A DNA stretch of 10,124 bases from Promethearchaeota archaeon (GCA_016839905.1 JAEOTJ010000360.1:1-10124), one strand, 5' to 3'. Positions 1-6,480 are shown, counted from the stretch's first letter. The notes: generated by a model from the letters alone, not told the origin. A program made the numbers and translations.

Positions 1-109
1 CGAGTACCTTGTAAAGGATCACAAAGAAGTCAGGTTCCATGCTCAAAAGGTGAAAGTATCAACAATTAAAAAAAGTTCTGGCGGAAAGCTAACTTATAAG
101 TTAGGGTAG
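1..109 (+). CDS. 3' end of an unidentified protein gene (partial)
   Basis: Frame 2 is open from the window edge to a TAG at 107-109 and encodes about 35 residues, starting EYLVKDHKEVRF and ending GGKLTYKLG. The tail is basic and beta-prone, and I do not recognise the family. The stretch is visibly richer in G and C than the DNA that follows, and that change coincides with the end of the reading frame. This makes a real coding end likely and allows a foreign or mobile origin. A palindrome plus T-run sits at the stop codon. The 5' part lies outside the window, so function cannot be assigned. Confidence 0.55.
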   Translation, partial: EYLVKDHKEVRFHAQKVKVSTIKKSSGGKLTYKLG

Positions 110-118
110 ATTTTTTTT
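89..118 (+). terminator. palindrome plus T-run at the end of the first ORF
   Basis: Bases 89-104 form a perfect 16-base palindrome (CTAACTTATAAGTTAG). It is followed by GGTAGA and a run of T from 111. A hairpin of six to seven pairs before a T-run, overlapping the TAG stop at 107-109, fits transcription termination. Archaeal termination depends mainly on the T-run, so the hairpin may be incidental, or it may be part of a mobile-element end. Confidence 0.4.
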
Positions 119-239
119 ATTTTTAAAACTATATATAAATATTATTGTAAATTTACTTTCTTTAGAAATCTCTAATTCCTTCAATTCTCTTGTTTTTTAA
201 TTATATATTAAGGTTCATCGTTTAAATTACTTTTAATTC

Positions 240-250
240 CTTATAAATAT
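240..250 (+). promoter_or_regulatory. TATA box upstream of mfnA
   Basis: CTTATAAATAT matches the archaeal TATA consensus. Transcription would begin about 25 bases downstream, near 270, leaving a leader of roughly 35 bases before the ATG at 307. A second TATA-like stretch at 130-141 lies farther away. The rest of 110-306 is featureless AT-rich sequence. Confidence 0.45.
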
Positions 251-306
251 CATTTTAAATTATAGTAAGAAATGATAATAATAATTAAGGATTTTAAAAC
301 ATAACC

Positions 307-1491
307 ATGTTAAAAGAAGGTATGGATAAACAAGAAATACTAAAAATTTTAGAAGAAAAATTATCTCAGGATTATTCTTACGAGGAAGGAAATATATTAG
401 GTTCTATGTGTACGGACCCCTTAGATTTTGGAAAAGAAGTTTATTTAAAATATATTAACAAGAATTTAGGGGATCCTGGTCTTTTTAAAGGAACAGCTCA
501 GTTGGAAAATGAATTAATTGCTGAAATTGGGGAATTTTTCGGTAGTAAAAATATTATTGGTACATTTACGACTGGAGGTTCAGAAGCTAATATTATTGCT
601 ATGAGAATCGCTAAAAAATTAAGACCTGATATTAAATATCCTGAGATGATTGTTCCTGCTTCTGCTCACGCTTCTTTTGACAAGGGAGAGGATTTTTTAG
701 GAATTAAAATTCGAAAAGTAAGATTAATGGAAAATTATGAATTAGATTTAAATCATTTTAAGTCTCTAATAAATAAGAATACTTGTGGAGTAGTAGGAAT
801 TGCTGGAACTACATCTTTAGGTTTAATCGATCCTATAGAAGAGATTAGCAAGATAATCAAAGGAAAAGATATATTCTTTCATGTTGATGCTGCATTTGGA
901 GGATTTATATTACCATTTTTAAAAGAATTAAATTATCCTATTCCCCCTTGGGATTTTAGTATTCAATCGGTTAGCTCAATTACAGCAGATCCACATAAGA
1001 TGGGATTAGGTATTATCCCAACTGGAGGTTTTTTTTTAAGAAATTCTTCAATTTTGCAGAAAACGGGATTTGAAATTCCTTATCTCGCAGGAGGGAATTT
1101 CAAACATTTTCATATTGTAGGAACGAGACCTGGAGGAACTGTAATTGCTTTTTGGGCAATCTTAAGGCATTTAGGAAGGGATGGTTTTATTCAAATTATA
1201 AAAAAATGTATGGATAATACAAGTTATTTTATTAAACGAATTTCAGAAATTAACGGGATTAAACTGGCAGCTGAGCCTATAATGAATGTAGTAGGCATAA
1301 CGACTGAAAATGGAGAAAGTATATGTGAGATTGATGAAGAATTACGAAAAATGAATTATATGGTAGGAAAATTTATGGATTTCAATTTAATTAGAATTGT
1401 AATTATGCCTCATGTTCATAAAGTTCATTTGTCGAAGTTTGCAGATGATTTAGAAAAAATTTTAAAAAAAATACAATTTAATAATAAATAA
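307..1491 (+). CDS. mfnA: MfnA-type PLP-dependent tyrosine/aspartate decarboxylase
   Basis: This is a cytosolic group II PLP decarboxylase. In methanogens MfnA makes tyramine from tyrosine for methanofuran. In other archaea such as Thermococcus the same family makes beta-alanine from aspartate for coenzyme A. The 394 residues are full length. Hallmarks are NLGDPGLFKG near residue 55, TTGGSEAN near 90, His121 in SAHASF (expected to stack on the PLP ring), HVDAAFGG with Asp194, and the Schiff-base Lys231 in DPHKMG. The C-terminus keeps the MPHVHKVH segment. The start at 307 is the first ATG; an ATG at 322 (MDKQEILK) is an alternative that also fits the family. The 3' end lies two bases from a convergent gene. 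Substrate cannot be read from the sequence. Beta-alanine for CoA is the more general role, but Asgard archaea with a methanofuran-dependent Wood-Ljungdahl branch could use tyrosine. Confidence 0.93.
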   Translation: MLKEGMDKQEILKILEEKLSQDYSYEEGNILGSMCTDPLDFGKEVYLKYINKNLGDPGLFKGTAQLENELIAEIGEFFGSKNIIGTFTTGGSEANIIAMRIAKKLRPDIKYPEMIVPASAHASFDKGEDFLGIKIRKVRLMENYELDLNHFKSLINKNTCGVVGIAGTTSLGLIDPIEEISKIIKGKDIFFHVDAAFGGFILPFLKELNYPIPPWDFSIQSVSSITADPHKMGLGIIPTGGFFLRNSSILQKTGFEIPYLAGGNFKHFHIVGTRPGGTVIAFWAILRHLGRDGFIQIIKKCMDNTSYFIKRISEINGIKLAAEPIMNVVGITTENGESICEIDEELRKMNYMVGKFMDFNLIRIVIMPHVHKVHLSKFADDLEKILKKIQFNNK

Positions 1492-1493
1492 TA

Positions 1494-1850
1494 TTAAGAA
1501 TTAAGTTCTTTCCAATTATTTAATTTATAAGTTTTAATTTTTTTACCAATTATATTTACAAGTTCATCTAATCGATTTAAAATTGATTTATCTGTGGGAT
1601 TTTCTTTCTCATAAATAAAAATTAAATTTTTTTTACTCCAATCTTCAGATTTTATTTGTGCATAAATTCTTTCGCATTGACTTTTAATATTTTTTAAAGC
1701 TTTATCTGTAAGATTTGGATTAATTATTTTATAGTCTTCAAAATGTAGAGGGCCTCCAGTTACAATTAATTGGCGTGGATCGATTCCTATATTTTTTAAT
1801 TTATTTTTTGAAGATTTTGATGATATTAATGCAAAATCTTCTTTTTTCAT
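1494..1850 (-). CDS. conserved hypothetical protein, possibly DUF2100-like
   Basis: From the ATG at 1850 the frame gives 118 residues with no signal peptide or membrane segment. The central part, DPRQLIVTGGPLHFEDYKII followed by NPNLTDKALKNIK, looks like a conserved core. It resembles, from memory only, the archaeal DUF2100 family of about 200 residues, so the family call is tentative. The short form is probably an artefact of start choice: the same frame remains open and protein-like upstream to 2090 (see the next entry), and no ribosome binding site precedes this ATG. It converges on mfnA with a two-base gap. No function can be given. Confidence 0.65.
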   Translation of the reverse strand: MKKEDFALISSKSSKNKLKNIGIDPRQLIVTGGPLHFEDYKIINPNLTDKALKNIKSQCERIYAQIKSEDWSKKNLIFIYEKENPTDKSILNRLDELVNIIGKKIKTYKLNNWKELNS

Positions 1851-2094
1851 TAATTCTAATAAGTTTTTTTTTATGTTTTTTTTTAATTCTAATATTTTTT
1901 TTTCTTCTAAATAAGTAGAAAATATTGGTTCAAGTTTATTTTGTATTGATCTTAATTTAGATAAAAAGTCTTCTCTTAAATTCTCATCTAATTCATAAGT
2001 AGGGACGATATTTCTTATTATATGTTTTATGTCTATTAAATCATCAATTGCAGTAAGTAAAGCTTTAACCTCTTTAGAATTAATTTTTAATCAC
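1851..2094 (-). other. N-terminal coding extension of the 1494-1850 gene, lacking a start codon
   Basis: Reading minus in the frame of the 118-residue ORF, 80 further codons are open from 2090 to 1851. They encode a helical, charged sequence including TAIDDLIDIKHIIRNIV and YLEEKKILELKKN. The next codon upstream is TGA and no ATG, GTG or TTG occurs in frame. A GTG at 2094-2092 would open exactly this frame if the A5 run (plus 2084-2088) had one base fewer, giving V-I-K-I-N-S-K and a 199-residue protein. So the gene is either frameshifted at its very start, mis-assembled there, or uses a non-standard start. A TATA-like TTATAAATA lies at 2106-2114 on the minus strand. Confidence 0.55.
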
Positions 2095-2176
2095 TTAAAT
2101 TATATTATTTATAACTAAAATAAGAAGCTTATTTTTAATAAAATTATTATTCAATTAACCAATATTGAGACAAAAA

Positions 2177-2186
2177 TATATTTAAA
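2177..2186 (+). promoter_or_regulatory. TATA box upstream of the zinc-ribbon gene at 2250
   Basis: TATATTTAAA is preceded by an A-run that could serve as BRE. Initiation would be expected near 2207, giving a leader of roughly 40 bases. The segment 2095-2249 otherwise holds only divergent promoter-like AT sequence. Confidence 0.4.
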
Positions 2187-2249
2187 CCTTAATATAATTT
2201 TATATTAATAGAAAATTTTGGAATAAATTGTTAATAAATTTAGATTATT

Positions 2250-2447
2250 ATGGGAAAAGATAAAGATAAACCTAAATTGGGTATTAAAACTTCGAGATAT
2301 TATACAAAAACATGCATATGCAATTTTGAATACCCTAGTTGGTTTACTAATTGTCCAAAATGTGGTGCTATATGGAATGAAACAGATGAAAAAATTGATA
2401 GTATTGAAAAAGAAGAATTTAAAAAAAAAAAAACATTAAAATTGTAG
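2250..2447 (+). CDS. zinc-ribbon N-terminal half of a probably frameshifted protein
   Basis: The 65 residues begin MGKDKDKPKLGIKTSRYY and contain one zinc ribbon with Cys22, Cys24, Cys35 and Cys38 (CIC followed by CPKC), then an acidic and lysine-rich tail. The frame ends at TAG 2445-2447, just after a run of 13 A at 2421-2433. In the -1 frame the sequence remains open from 2423 and reads KKKNIKIVVKITEEDFDEAI straight into the downstream ORF. One more A would join the two into a 170-residue protein with a zinc ribbon followed by an Ig/E-set-like domain. No homologue is recognised. The ribbon suggests binding to protein or nucleic acid, but that is inference. Confidence 0.6.
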   Translation: MGKDKDKPKLGIKTSRYYTKTCICNFEYPSWFTNCPKCGAIWNETDEKIDSIEKEEFKKKKTLKL

Positions 2448-2506
2448 TAAAAATTACAGAAGAAGATTTTGATGAGGCAATAGGTTATGTTCAATTAATT
2501 TTCAGT

Positions 2507-2761
2507 GTGGATCAAGGAAAATCTTGGTTTCAAATGAAAATGGATAACAATATGGATTATTTTATTGCCGAAATAGCTGAAGTTCCTATTGGTGCCGTTG
2601 TTATTTATTACATTGAAGTATATTTAGTAAATGGGGAAAAAGTAATTGAGAATAATGATGGGAATTATTTTAAATACCAAGTTGGAAACCTTAATCTTAA
2701 AGTAAAAGGAAAAAATAAGGGCTCGGAGTTAAAAGTCTCTAATAATAATATAAATGATTAA
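2507..2761 (+). CDS. Ig/E-set-like C-terminal half of the frameshifted zinc-ribbon protein
   Basis: This frame can begin at the GTG at 2507, but it is open from 2423 and codes sensibly throughout (KITEEDFDEAIGYVQLIFS), so the GTG is probably internal. The residues form alternating beta strands. The pattern VDQGKSWFQMKMD, an aromatic strand, then PIGAVVIYYIEVYLVNGEK is typical of fibronectin-III or E-set folds. No signal peptide or membrane segment is present. The stop TAA at 2759-2761 overlaps the ATG at 2754 of a decayed downstream gene. I infer one original gene with the 2250 ORF. Independent translation from GTG is possible, but no good ribosome binding site is visible. Confidence 0.5.
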   Translation: MDQGKSWFQMKMDNNMDYFIAEIAEVPIGAVVIYYIEVYLVNGEKVIENNDGNYFKYQVGNLNLKVKGKNKGSELKVSNNNIND

Positions 2762-2915
2762 GTTTTCACCCTCTAAAAGTCAAGAAAATGGAGAAATAAC
2801 AATATTTGGAAAGGCTCAAATAAAATTGATCCCGATTTAAAAAGTTGTCCATAATGTAATTCAAAAATAAAAAAAGATATGGATAATTAATCCTATTTGT
2901 AGAGGAAAAATCTAG
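2754..2915 (+). pseudogene. decayed small zinc-ribbon gene
   Basis: From ATG 2754, overlapping the preceding stop, one frame reads MIKFSPSKSQENGEITIFGK and then AQIKLIPI before a stop. The -1 frame continues the theme: KIDPDLKSCP, then TAA where a Lys codon is expected, then CNSKIKKDMDN. After another stop and frame change comes PICRGKI and a TAG at 2913-2915. Together these outline a protein of about 54 residues ending in a CPxC plus xPIC ribbon. Lesions are a frame change near the A4 run at 2822-2825, a nonsense codon at 2852-2854 between the first two cysteines, and loss of the third cysteine with a frame change near 2888. More than one lesion is not at a homopolymer, so real decay is likelier here than at the neighbouring A13. 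Confidence 0.5.
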
Positions 2916-3021
2916 TTTTTTATGTGGATTTATTTTTTAATGAGAATTTTCCAATTTTAAGTCTAAATTTATGTTTTTTTTGGTTATAATAATAAAAAAG
3001 TTATATATTAGAGATTTTTTA

Positions 3022-5073
3022 CTACAGTTTATTACCACATTTATTACAAAAAGCATAATCTGAAGATAGGACAGAACCACATTGACCACAAATTCGTATT
3101 TCTTTTTTCTTTTGCTTTTTCCCTGATTTTTTTTTTGGTTTTTTTGGTATGGGCGTAGTTTGAAAAGAGGTCAGTGTATCTTGAAAATTATTTTTAATAT
3201 CTTCAACATTAGGAATAATCTTTAGGTTGGAAGTTTCTTCAGATTTAGTGCCTTCAGTTGCAGTAAATGGAATAAATGTAGAGTTTTCTGAAATGGATGA
3301 TTCAATAGTTTTTTGAGATAAAGATTGAAAAAGAGTAGGAGACCCTGTAGCTTTAGCTTTTGAGGGGGGTTGAGGAACTTTTACTTCCTTAGGTTTGCTT
3401 TTCTTTTCTTTTTTAACCTTTTCCTTCGCTTCTTTTGCTTCTTTAATCTTTCTCTCTTTATCTAATTTAGCTTGTTCTTTTGCTTCTTTTGCTTTCCTTA
3501 TCTCTTCCAACTTGGCCTTTTCTTTTGCTTCTTTTGCTTCTTTAATCTTTTTCTCTTTATCTAATTTAGCTTGTTCTTTTGCTTCCTTAGGTTTGCTTTT
3601 CTTTTCTTTTTTAACCTGTTCTTTTGCTTCTTTAGTCTTTCTCTCTTTATCTAATTTAGCTTGTTCTTTTGCTTCTTTCTTTTTTTGTTTTTCAATTTTT
3701 TTTTGTTCTTTTTTAGATATTATAGTTTGAGGCATATAATCAAATAAAGAATCAGAAGCTGTTCCTTCTGATTGTAAGGATGTTGTTGTTTGAGAAGATT
3801 CAATATCAGGAATAGGGAAAAAATGATCTGTTAATTCCTGAGTAGGTTTGGAGATTTCGGAGTCATTAGATACAGGAAAAGGAACTGAAGATTTTATATC
3901 ATCTACCCTTGGAAATCCTTCAGGTGCAGGAGCGGGAACAGGAATATTTGATGAAAAAGGTACGACTTTTGGTTTATAAACGGGGCTTTCAGATCTTTTT
4001 TCTGTGCTTGTACTTTTAAAAGACTCTGATGACAGAGAAGCTGCAGGCAATTCTTTTTTCTTTTCTACTTTTGATAAGATTTCATCTGGAGTTTTAAATT
4101 CAAATTCTTCTATTTGTTTAACTTTTTCTTCATTTTCTTTTTTAAAGATTGGAATTTCATGTTCTGTTTTGGAGATTACACTATTCTCTGGGATTGGAGG
4201 GGTTTCAAATTCAAATTCGAGTTCTGGTTCAATTTTAAAAGAAGGTTTCGATTCGACTATAGTACCTTTTTCAAGGACTGGAGGGGCTTCAAACTCAAAT
4301 TCGAGTTCTGGTTCAATTTCAAAAGAGGGTTTCGAATCGACTACAGTACTTTTCTCAGGTACGGGAGGGGCTTCAAATTCAAATTCGGGTTCGAGTTCTA
4401 ATGTAGTTTCAGGAACTGGCATAGCGGAAGATTCTAATTCAGATTTTATCGGATAAATGGTATCTTTAGCTGAACTTATCCCAGTTATTGAAATTTGTCC
4501 AGGATATGAAACAACTCCACTATTTAAAAATTGCTCGGGTACTCCAGATCCTATCATTAAGCAAGCTAAAATATGAAAACAATCTCCAACGCCCGCACCA
4601 GTTTTTGCAGAAGTTTCCATATAATATAAATCAAACTGTTTTGTAAATGTATTAAGTTCATCCATAGATATAACACGTTGATCAATTAAATCGCTTTTAT
4701 TTCCAACTAAAAGTAAAGGAATATCATTTTTCACATTAGCTCTTACTTCTTCAATCCATTGAGGCAAATGCTCGAAACTTTCATAATTTGTTAAGTCAAA
4801 AATCATTAATGCTCCTAATGACCCGCGATAATACATTGGTCTAATTGAGCTAAACCTTTCTTGTCCACCCGTATCCCATATCTGAAGTTTGGCTCGTATA
4901 GGTCCTTCATTAGTATCTACTGTAAGTGTTTTAACATGAAAATCTACTCCAATAGTCATTTTATAATCTTCTGAAAAAAAGTCTTTAGAAAATCTAAGAG
5001 TTAAAGCAGTTTTACCAACTCCTCCATCTCCTACGACAATTGACTTAAAAAGGAAATCATATTCATCAGACAT
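3022..5073 (-). CDS. Rab-like small GTPase with charged repeat linker and C-terminal zinc ribbon
   Basis: The first 175 of 683 residues are a complete Ras/Rab-type GTPase domain: P-loop GDGGVGKT (15-22), switch I Thr40 in TIGVDF, WDTGGQERF (66-74, with Gly where Rabs usually have Ala), NKSD (125-128) and ETSAK (153-157). Then follow an acidic linker with three copies of a 28-residue unit built on ELEFEFEAPP (about 225-300), a proline/serine-rich part, a highly charged helical segment of KEAKEQAKLDKE-type repeats (about 448-560), another low-complexity stretch, and a terminal zinc ribbon with Cys662, Cys665, Cys676 and Cys679. There is no prenylation motif, signal peptide or membrane segment. 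The domain should bind and hydrolyse GTP as a switch; effector and location are unknown. The start ATG at 5073 suits the family, since the domain begins eight residues later. The surface-protein gene is upstream on the same strand, 134 bases away. Confidence 0.92.
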   Translation of the reverse strand: MSDEYDFLFKSIVVGDGGVGKTALTLRFSKDFFSEDYKMTIGVDFHVKTLTVDTNEGPIRAKLQIWDTGGQERFSSIRPMYYRGSLGALMIFDLTNYESFEHLPQWIEEVRANVKNDIPLLLVGNKSDLIDQRVISMDELNTFTKQFDLYYMETSAKTGAGVGDCFHILACLMIGSGVPEQFLNSGVVSYPGQISITGISSAKDTIYPIKSELESSAMPVPETTLELEPEFEFEAPPVPEKSTVVDSKPSFEIEPELEFEFEAPPVLEKGTIVESKPSFKIEPELEFEFETPPIPENSVISKTEHEIPIFKKENEEKVKQIEEFEFKTPDEILSKVEKKKELPAASLSSESFKSTSTEKRSESPVYKPKVVPFSSNIPVPAPAPEGFPRVDDIKSSVPFPVSNDSEISKPTQELTDHFFPIPDIESSQTTTSLQSEGTASDSLFDYMPQTIISKKEQKKIEKQKKKEAKEQAKLDKERKTKEAKEQVKKEKKSKPKEAKEQAKLDKEKKIKEAKEAKEKAKLEEIRKAKEAKEQAKLDKERKIKEAKEAKEKVKKEKKSKPKEVKVPQPPSKAKATGSPTLFQSLSQKTIESSISENSTFIPFTATEGTKSEETSNLKIIPNVEDIKNNFQDTLTSFQTTPIPKKPKKKSGKKQKKKEIRICGQCGSVLSSDYAFCNKCGNKL
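3395..3700 (-). repeat. imperfect coding repeats, Lys/Glu/Ala-rich helix
   Basis: Within the GTPase gene, a block of roughly 50 bases encoding K-E-A-K-E-Q-A-K-L-D-K-E-(R/K)-K occurs three times at near identity. Shorter copies of KEAKEAKEK and of KKEKKSKPKE lie between them. The peptide alternates acidic and basic residues with few hydrophobics, as in single stable alpha-helices. Nucleotide identity between copies points to recent duplication or exchange. Confidence 0.7.
4196..4430 (-). repeat. 84-bp tandem repeat, about three copies
   Basis: The plus-strand landmark GGAGGGG plus YTTCAAA starts at 4196, 4280 and 4364, an exact 84-base period (28 codons). The copies encode an acidic unit containing ELEFEFEAPP(V/I)(P/L)E followed by a KPSF(E/K)IEPE segment. 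The last copy is partial. The period keeps the frame, so copy number can change without breaking the GTPase gene. Confidence 0.75.
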
Positions 5074-5207
5074 TACTATGGCCTTATTCTACCTTTAATA
5101 ACAATTTAAATTTATTAGGAATAATATGCTATGTATTACATCACATTATTTAAATTTATAATTTTACTTTAAATTTAATCTTATATTAAAAAATTTTTTG
5201 TTCTTTT

Positions 5208-5858
5208 TTAATATTTAATAGAAATTTCCATTATATTTCTTAATTTAGATTTTTTAGTATTATTATAAAAAATAGAAGAAAATAATAGAATTAAAATAAC
5301 AACTATAATGAAGAATGGAAATAGATTTGATTGATAGGTAATTATTATCTCGGAATTTAAAGTAAAATCCTTCTCTTGTAAATAATAGGTTCCATTAAAA
5401 AATAATTCTATTCTTATGTCTGTTTTCTTTTGAGGAAAATTTAAGATTTCTTGAGGTATAAGTAAAAATAAAAGACCATTCTGGTTAGTTTCATCTATAC
5501 TTTCATATATTAATGTTTGTTGATTAAAAATTCTTATTTTTATAAGATCATTAACAAGAGCCCTTCTAATATTATTAAAATAATAAAAAAAAGATATATA
5601 TATCTTAAAATCTTCTTTCTCTTTTAAAATTCTATTAATTTTAAAGATCTCAATAAAGATTGGTGCTTTTTTAACAGTGAGATTATAAATAAATTCTGAA
5701 TTATGATAAAAAGTATGGTTTTTAATTAAAAAAATCAAAGAATTTTGATTTATATTTAAATAAATGGATGAAATATCAAATTCAATAATTCCTTGATCAT
5801 CGATTGTCAAGTTTTCTTCAAAAAAAAAAAACATCCTCAGAATATATCTTAAATTCAA
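5208..5858 (-). CDS. C-terminal, membrane-anchored half of a surface protein split by T12
   Basis: The listed start (ATG at 5858) is out of context: its first 12 codons lie over the end of the upstream ORF in another frame, and the coherent protein starts at the T-run with EENLTIDDQGIIEF. It is beta-rich, with sequons NLT, NHT, NLT and NGT. A hydrophobic segment, LFPFFIIVVILILLFSSIF, lies about 20 residues before the end, followed by a basic tail (NNTKKSKLRN). This is the topology of a type I surface protein: an outside domain, one membrane anchor and a short cytosolic tail. Removing one T from the 12-base run (plus 5820-5831) joins it to the 5818-6417 ORF, giving about 402 residues. The Rab-like GTPase gene follows on the same strand. 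No family is recognised. Confidence 0.6.
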   Translation of the reverse strand: MNLRYILRMFFFFEENLTIDDQGIIEFDISSIYLNINQNSLIFLIKNHTFYHNSEFIYNLTVKKAPIFIEIFKINRILKEKEDFKIYISFFYYFNNIRRALVNDLIKIRIFNQQTLIYESIDETNQNGLLFLLIPQEILNFPQKKTDIRIELFFNGTYYLQEKDFTLNSEIIITYQSNLFPFFIIVVILILLFSSIFYNNTKKSKLRNIMEISIKY

Positions 5859-6417
5859 CAGTATGATTAACTAAGTAATAACTAGTATCTAACACATTAT
5901 CATAAAACCTTGCTTTTATCTTCAGATTATCCCCATAAAAAATATTATTATTAAATCCAAATAATTGACATGAGATAGTTCTTTTTAGAATTACAATCTC
6001 AATCTCCTCTAAAAATTCATTAAAAACCTCTTCCATCTCCTCTATATTAAAAAGATATATATAAAATTTAACAGAAAGATTAATTGAATGGCAAAAAAAA
6101 GAGAGATTTAAATTTTGGATGTTAATTGTCCAATTCATATAAAAATTTCCAATGTTATCATATATTGAGGAATTCCAAATCAAATTATTATAATTATCGT
6201 AGATTTGTACTTGAATATAGGAAATTTCAGTGATAATATTATAATTTAATTCCCATGAAGCATTTATTATAATCTTATCATCAATATAATATTGTTCTTT
6301 ATCTGTATTTAAATAAATCAGATTAAAAGGAGGAGGAGATCCTCTTACATTAAGATTTAAATGAAAAACTCCAAGAAAAATAAAAATTATTATTATTGGA
6401 ACATTTTTTTTTTTCAC
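5818..6417 (-). CDS. N-terminal, secreted half of a surface protein split by T12
   Basis: The frame starts at GTG 6417-6415 and encodes 199 residues; an overlapping ATG at 6419 is followed at once by TGA. The N-terminus is a clear signal peptide: MKKKN, then the hydrophobic core VPIIIIFIFLGVF, with likely cleavage near residue 26. Two beta-rich modules follow, each opening with an aromatic/YIDD- or FYGD-type strand as in bacterial and archaeal Ig-like surface repeats. The sequons NAS, NSS, NWT, NLS (twice) and NHT suggest N-glycosylation. The frame ends in FFF then TGA inside a T12 run. The other frame continues the same domain, so I read this as the 5' part of one gene ending at 5208. It is probably a cell-surface protein of unknown ligand. 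Confidence 0.6.
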   Translation of the reverse strand: MKKKNVPIIIIFIFLGVFHLNLNVRGSPPPFNLIYLNTDKEQYYIDDKIIINASWELNYNIITEISYIQVQIYDNYNNLIWNSSIYDNIGNFYMNWTINIQNLNLSFFCHSINLSVKFYIYLFNIEEMEEVFNEFLEEIEIVILKRTISCQLFGFNNNIFYGDNLKIKARFYDNVLDTSYYLVNHTVEFKIYSEDVFFF

Positions 6418-6469
6418 ATCTTGAATATTTAAAAAACTATAAAAAGCACATTATTTTTTAATAAAAAAA

Positions 6470-6480
6470 TTATTTTATAC
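6470..6480 (-). promoter_or_regulatory. TATA box for the surface-protein gene
   Basis: On the minus strand GTATAAAATAA lies about 55 bases before the GTG at 6417, predicting initiation near 6450 and a leader of about 30 bases. The segment 6418-6582 holds this promoter and the one for rps17e back to back. Confidence 0.5.

Noticed and set aside
2300..2494. minus-strand ORF of 64 residues
   Set aside because: It is antisense to the zinc-ribbon coding region, where the plus frame has clear cysteine motifs.
3395..3700. CRISPR-like periodic repeats
   Set aside because: The repeats are contiguous, in frame with the GTPase and lack unique spacers of constant length.
3395..3730. plus-strand ORF of 111 residues rich in Phe, Ser and Leu
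   Set aside because: It is the complement of the Lys/Glu repeats in the GTPase gene; its repetitive hydrophobic composition is a by-product of that coding sequence.
4004..4456. plus-strand ORFs of 150 and 95 residues over the acidic repeats
   Set aside because: They are antisense shadows of the 84-bp coding repeats, without promoter or family signature.
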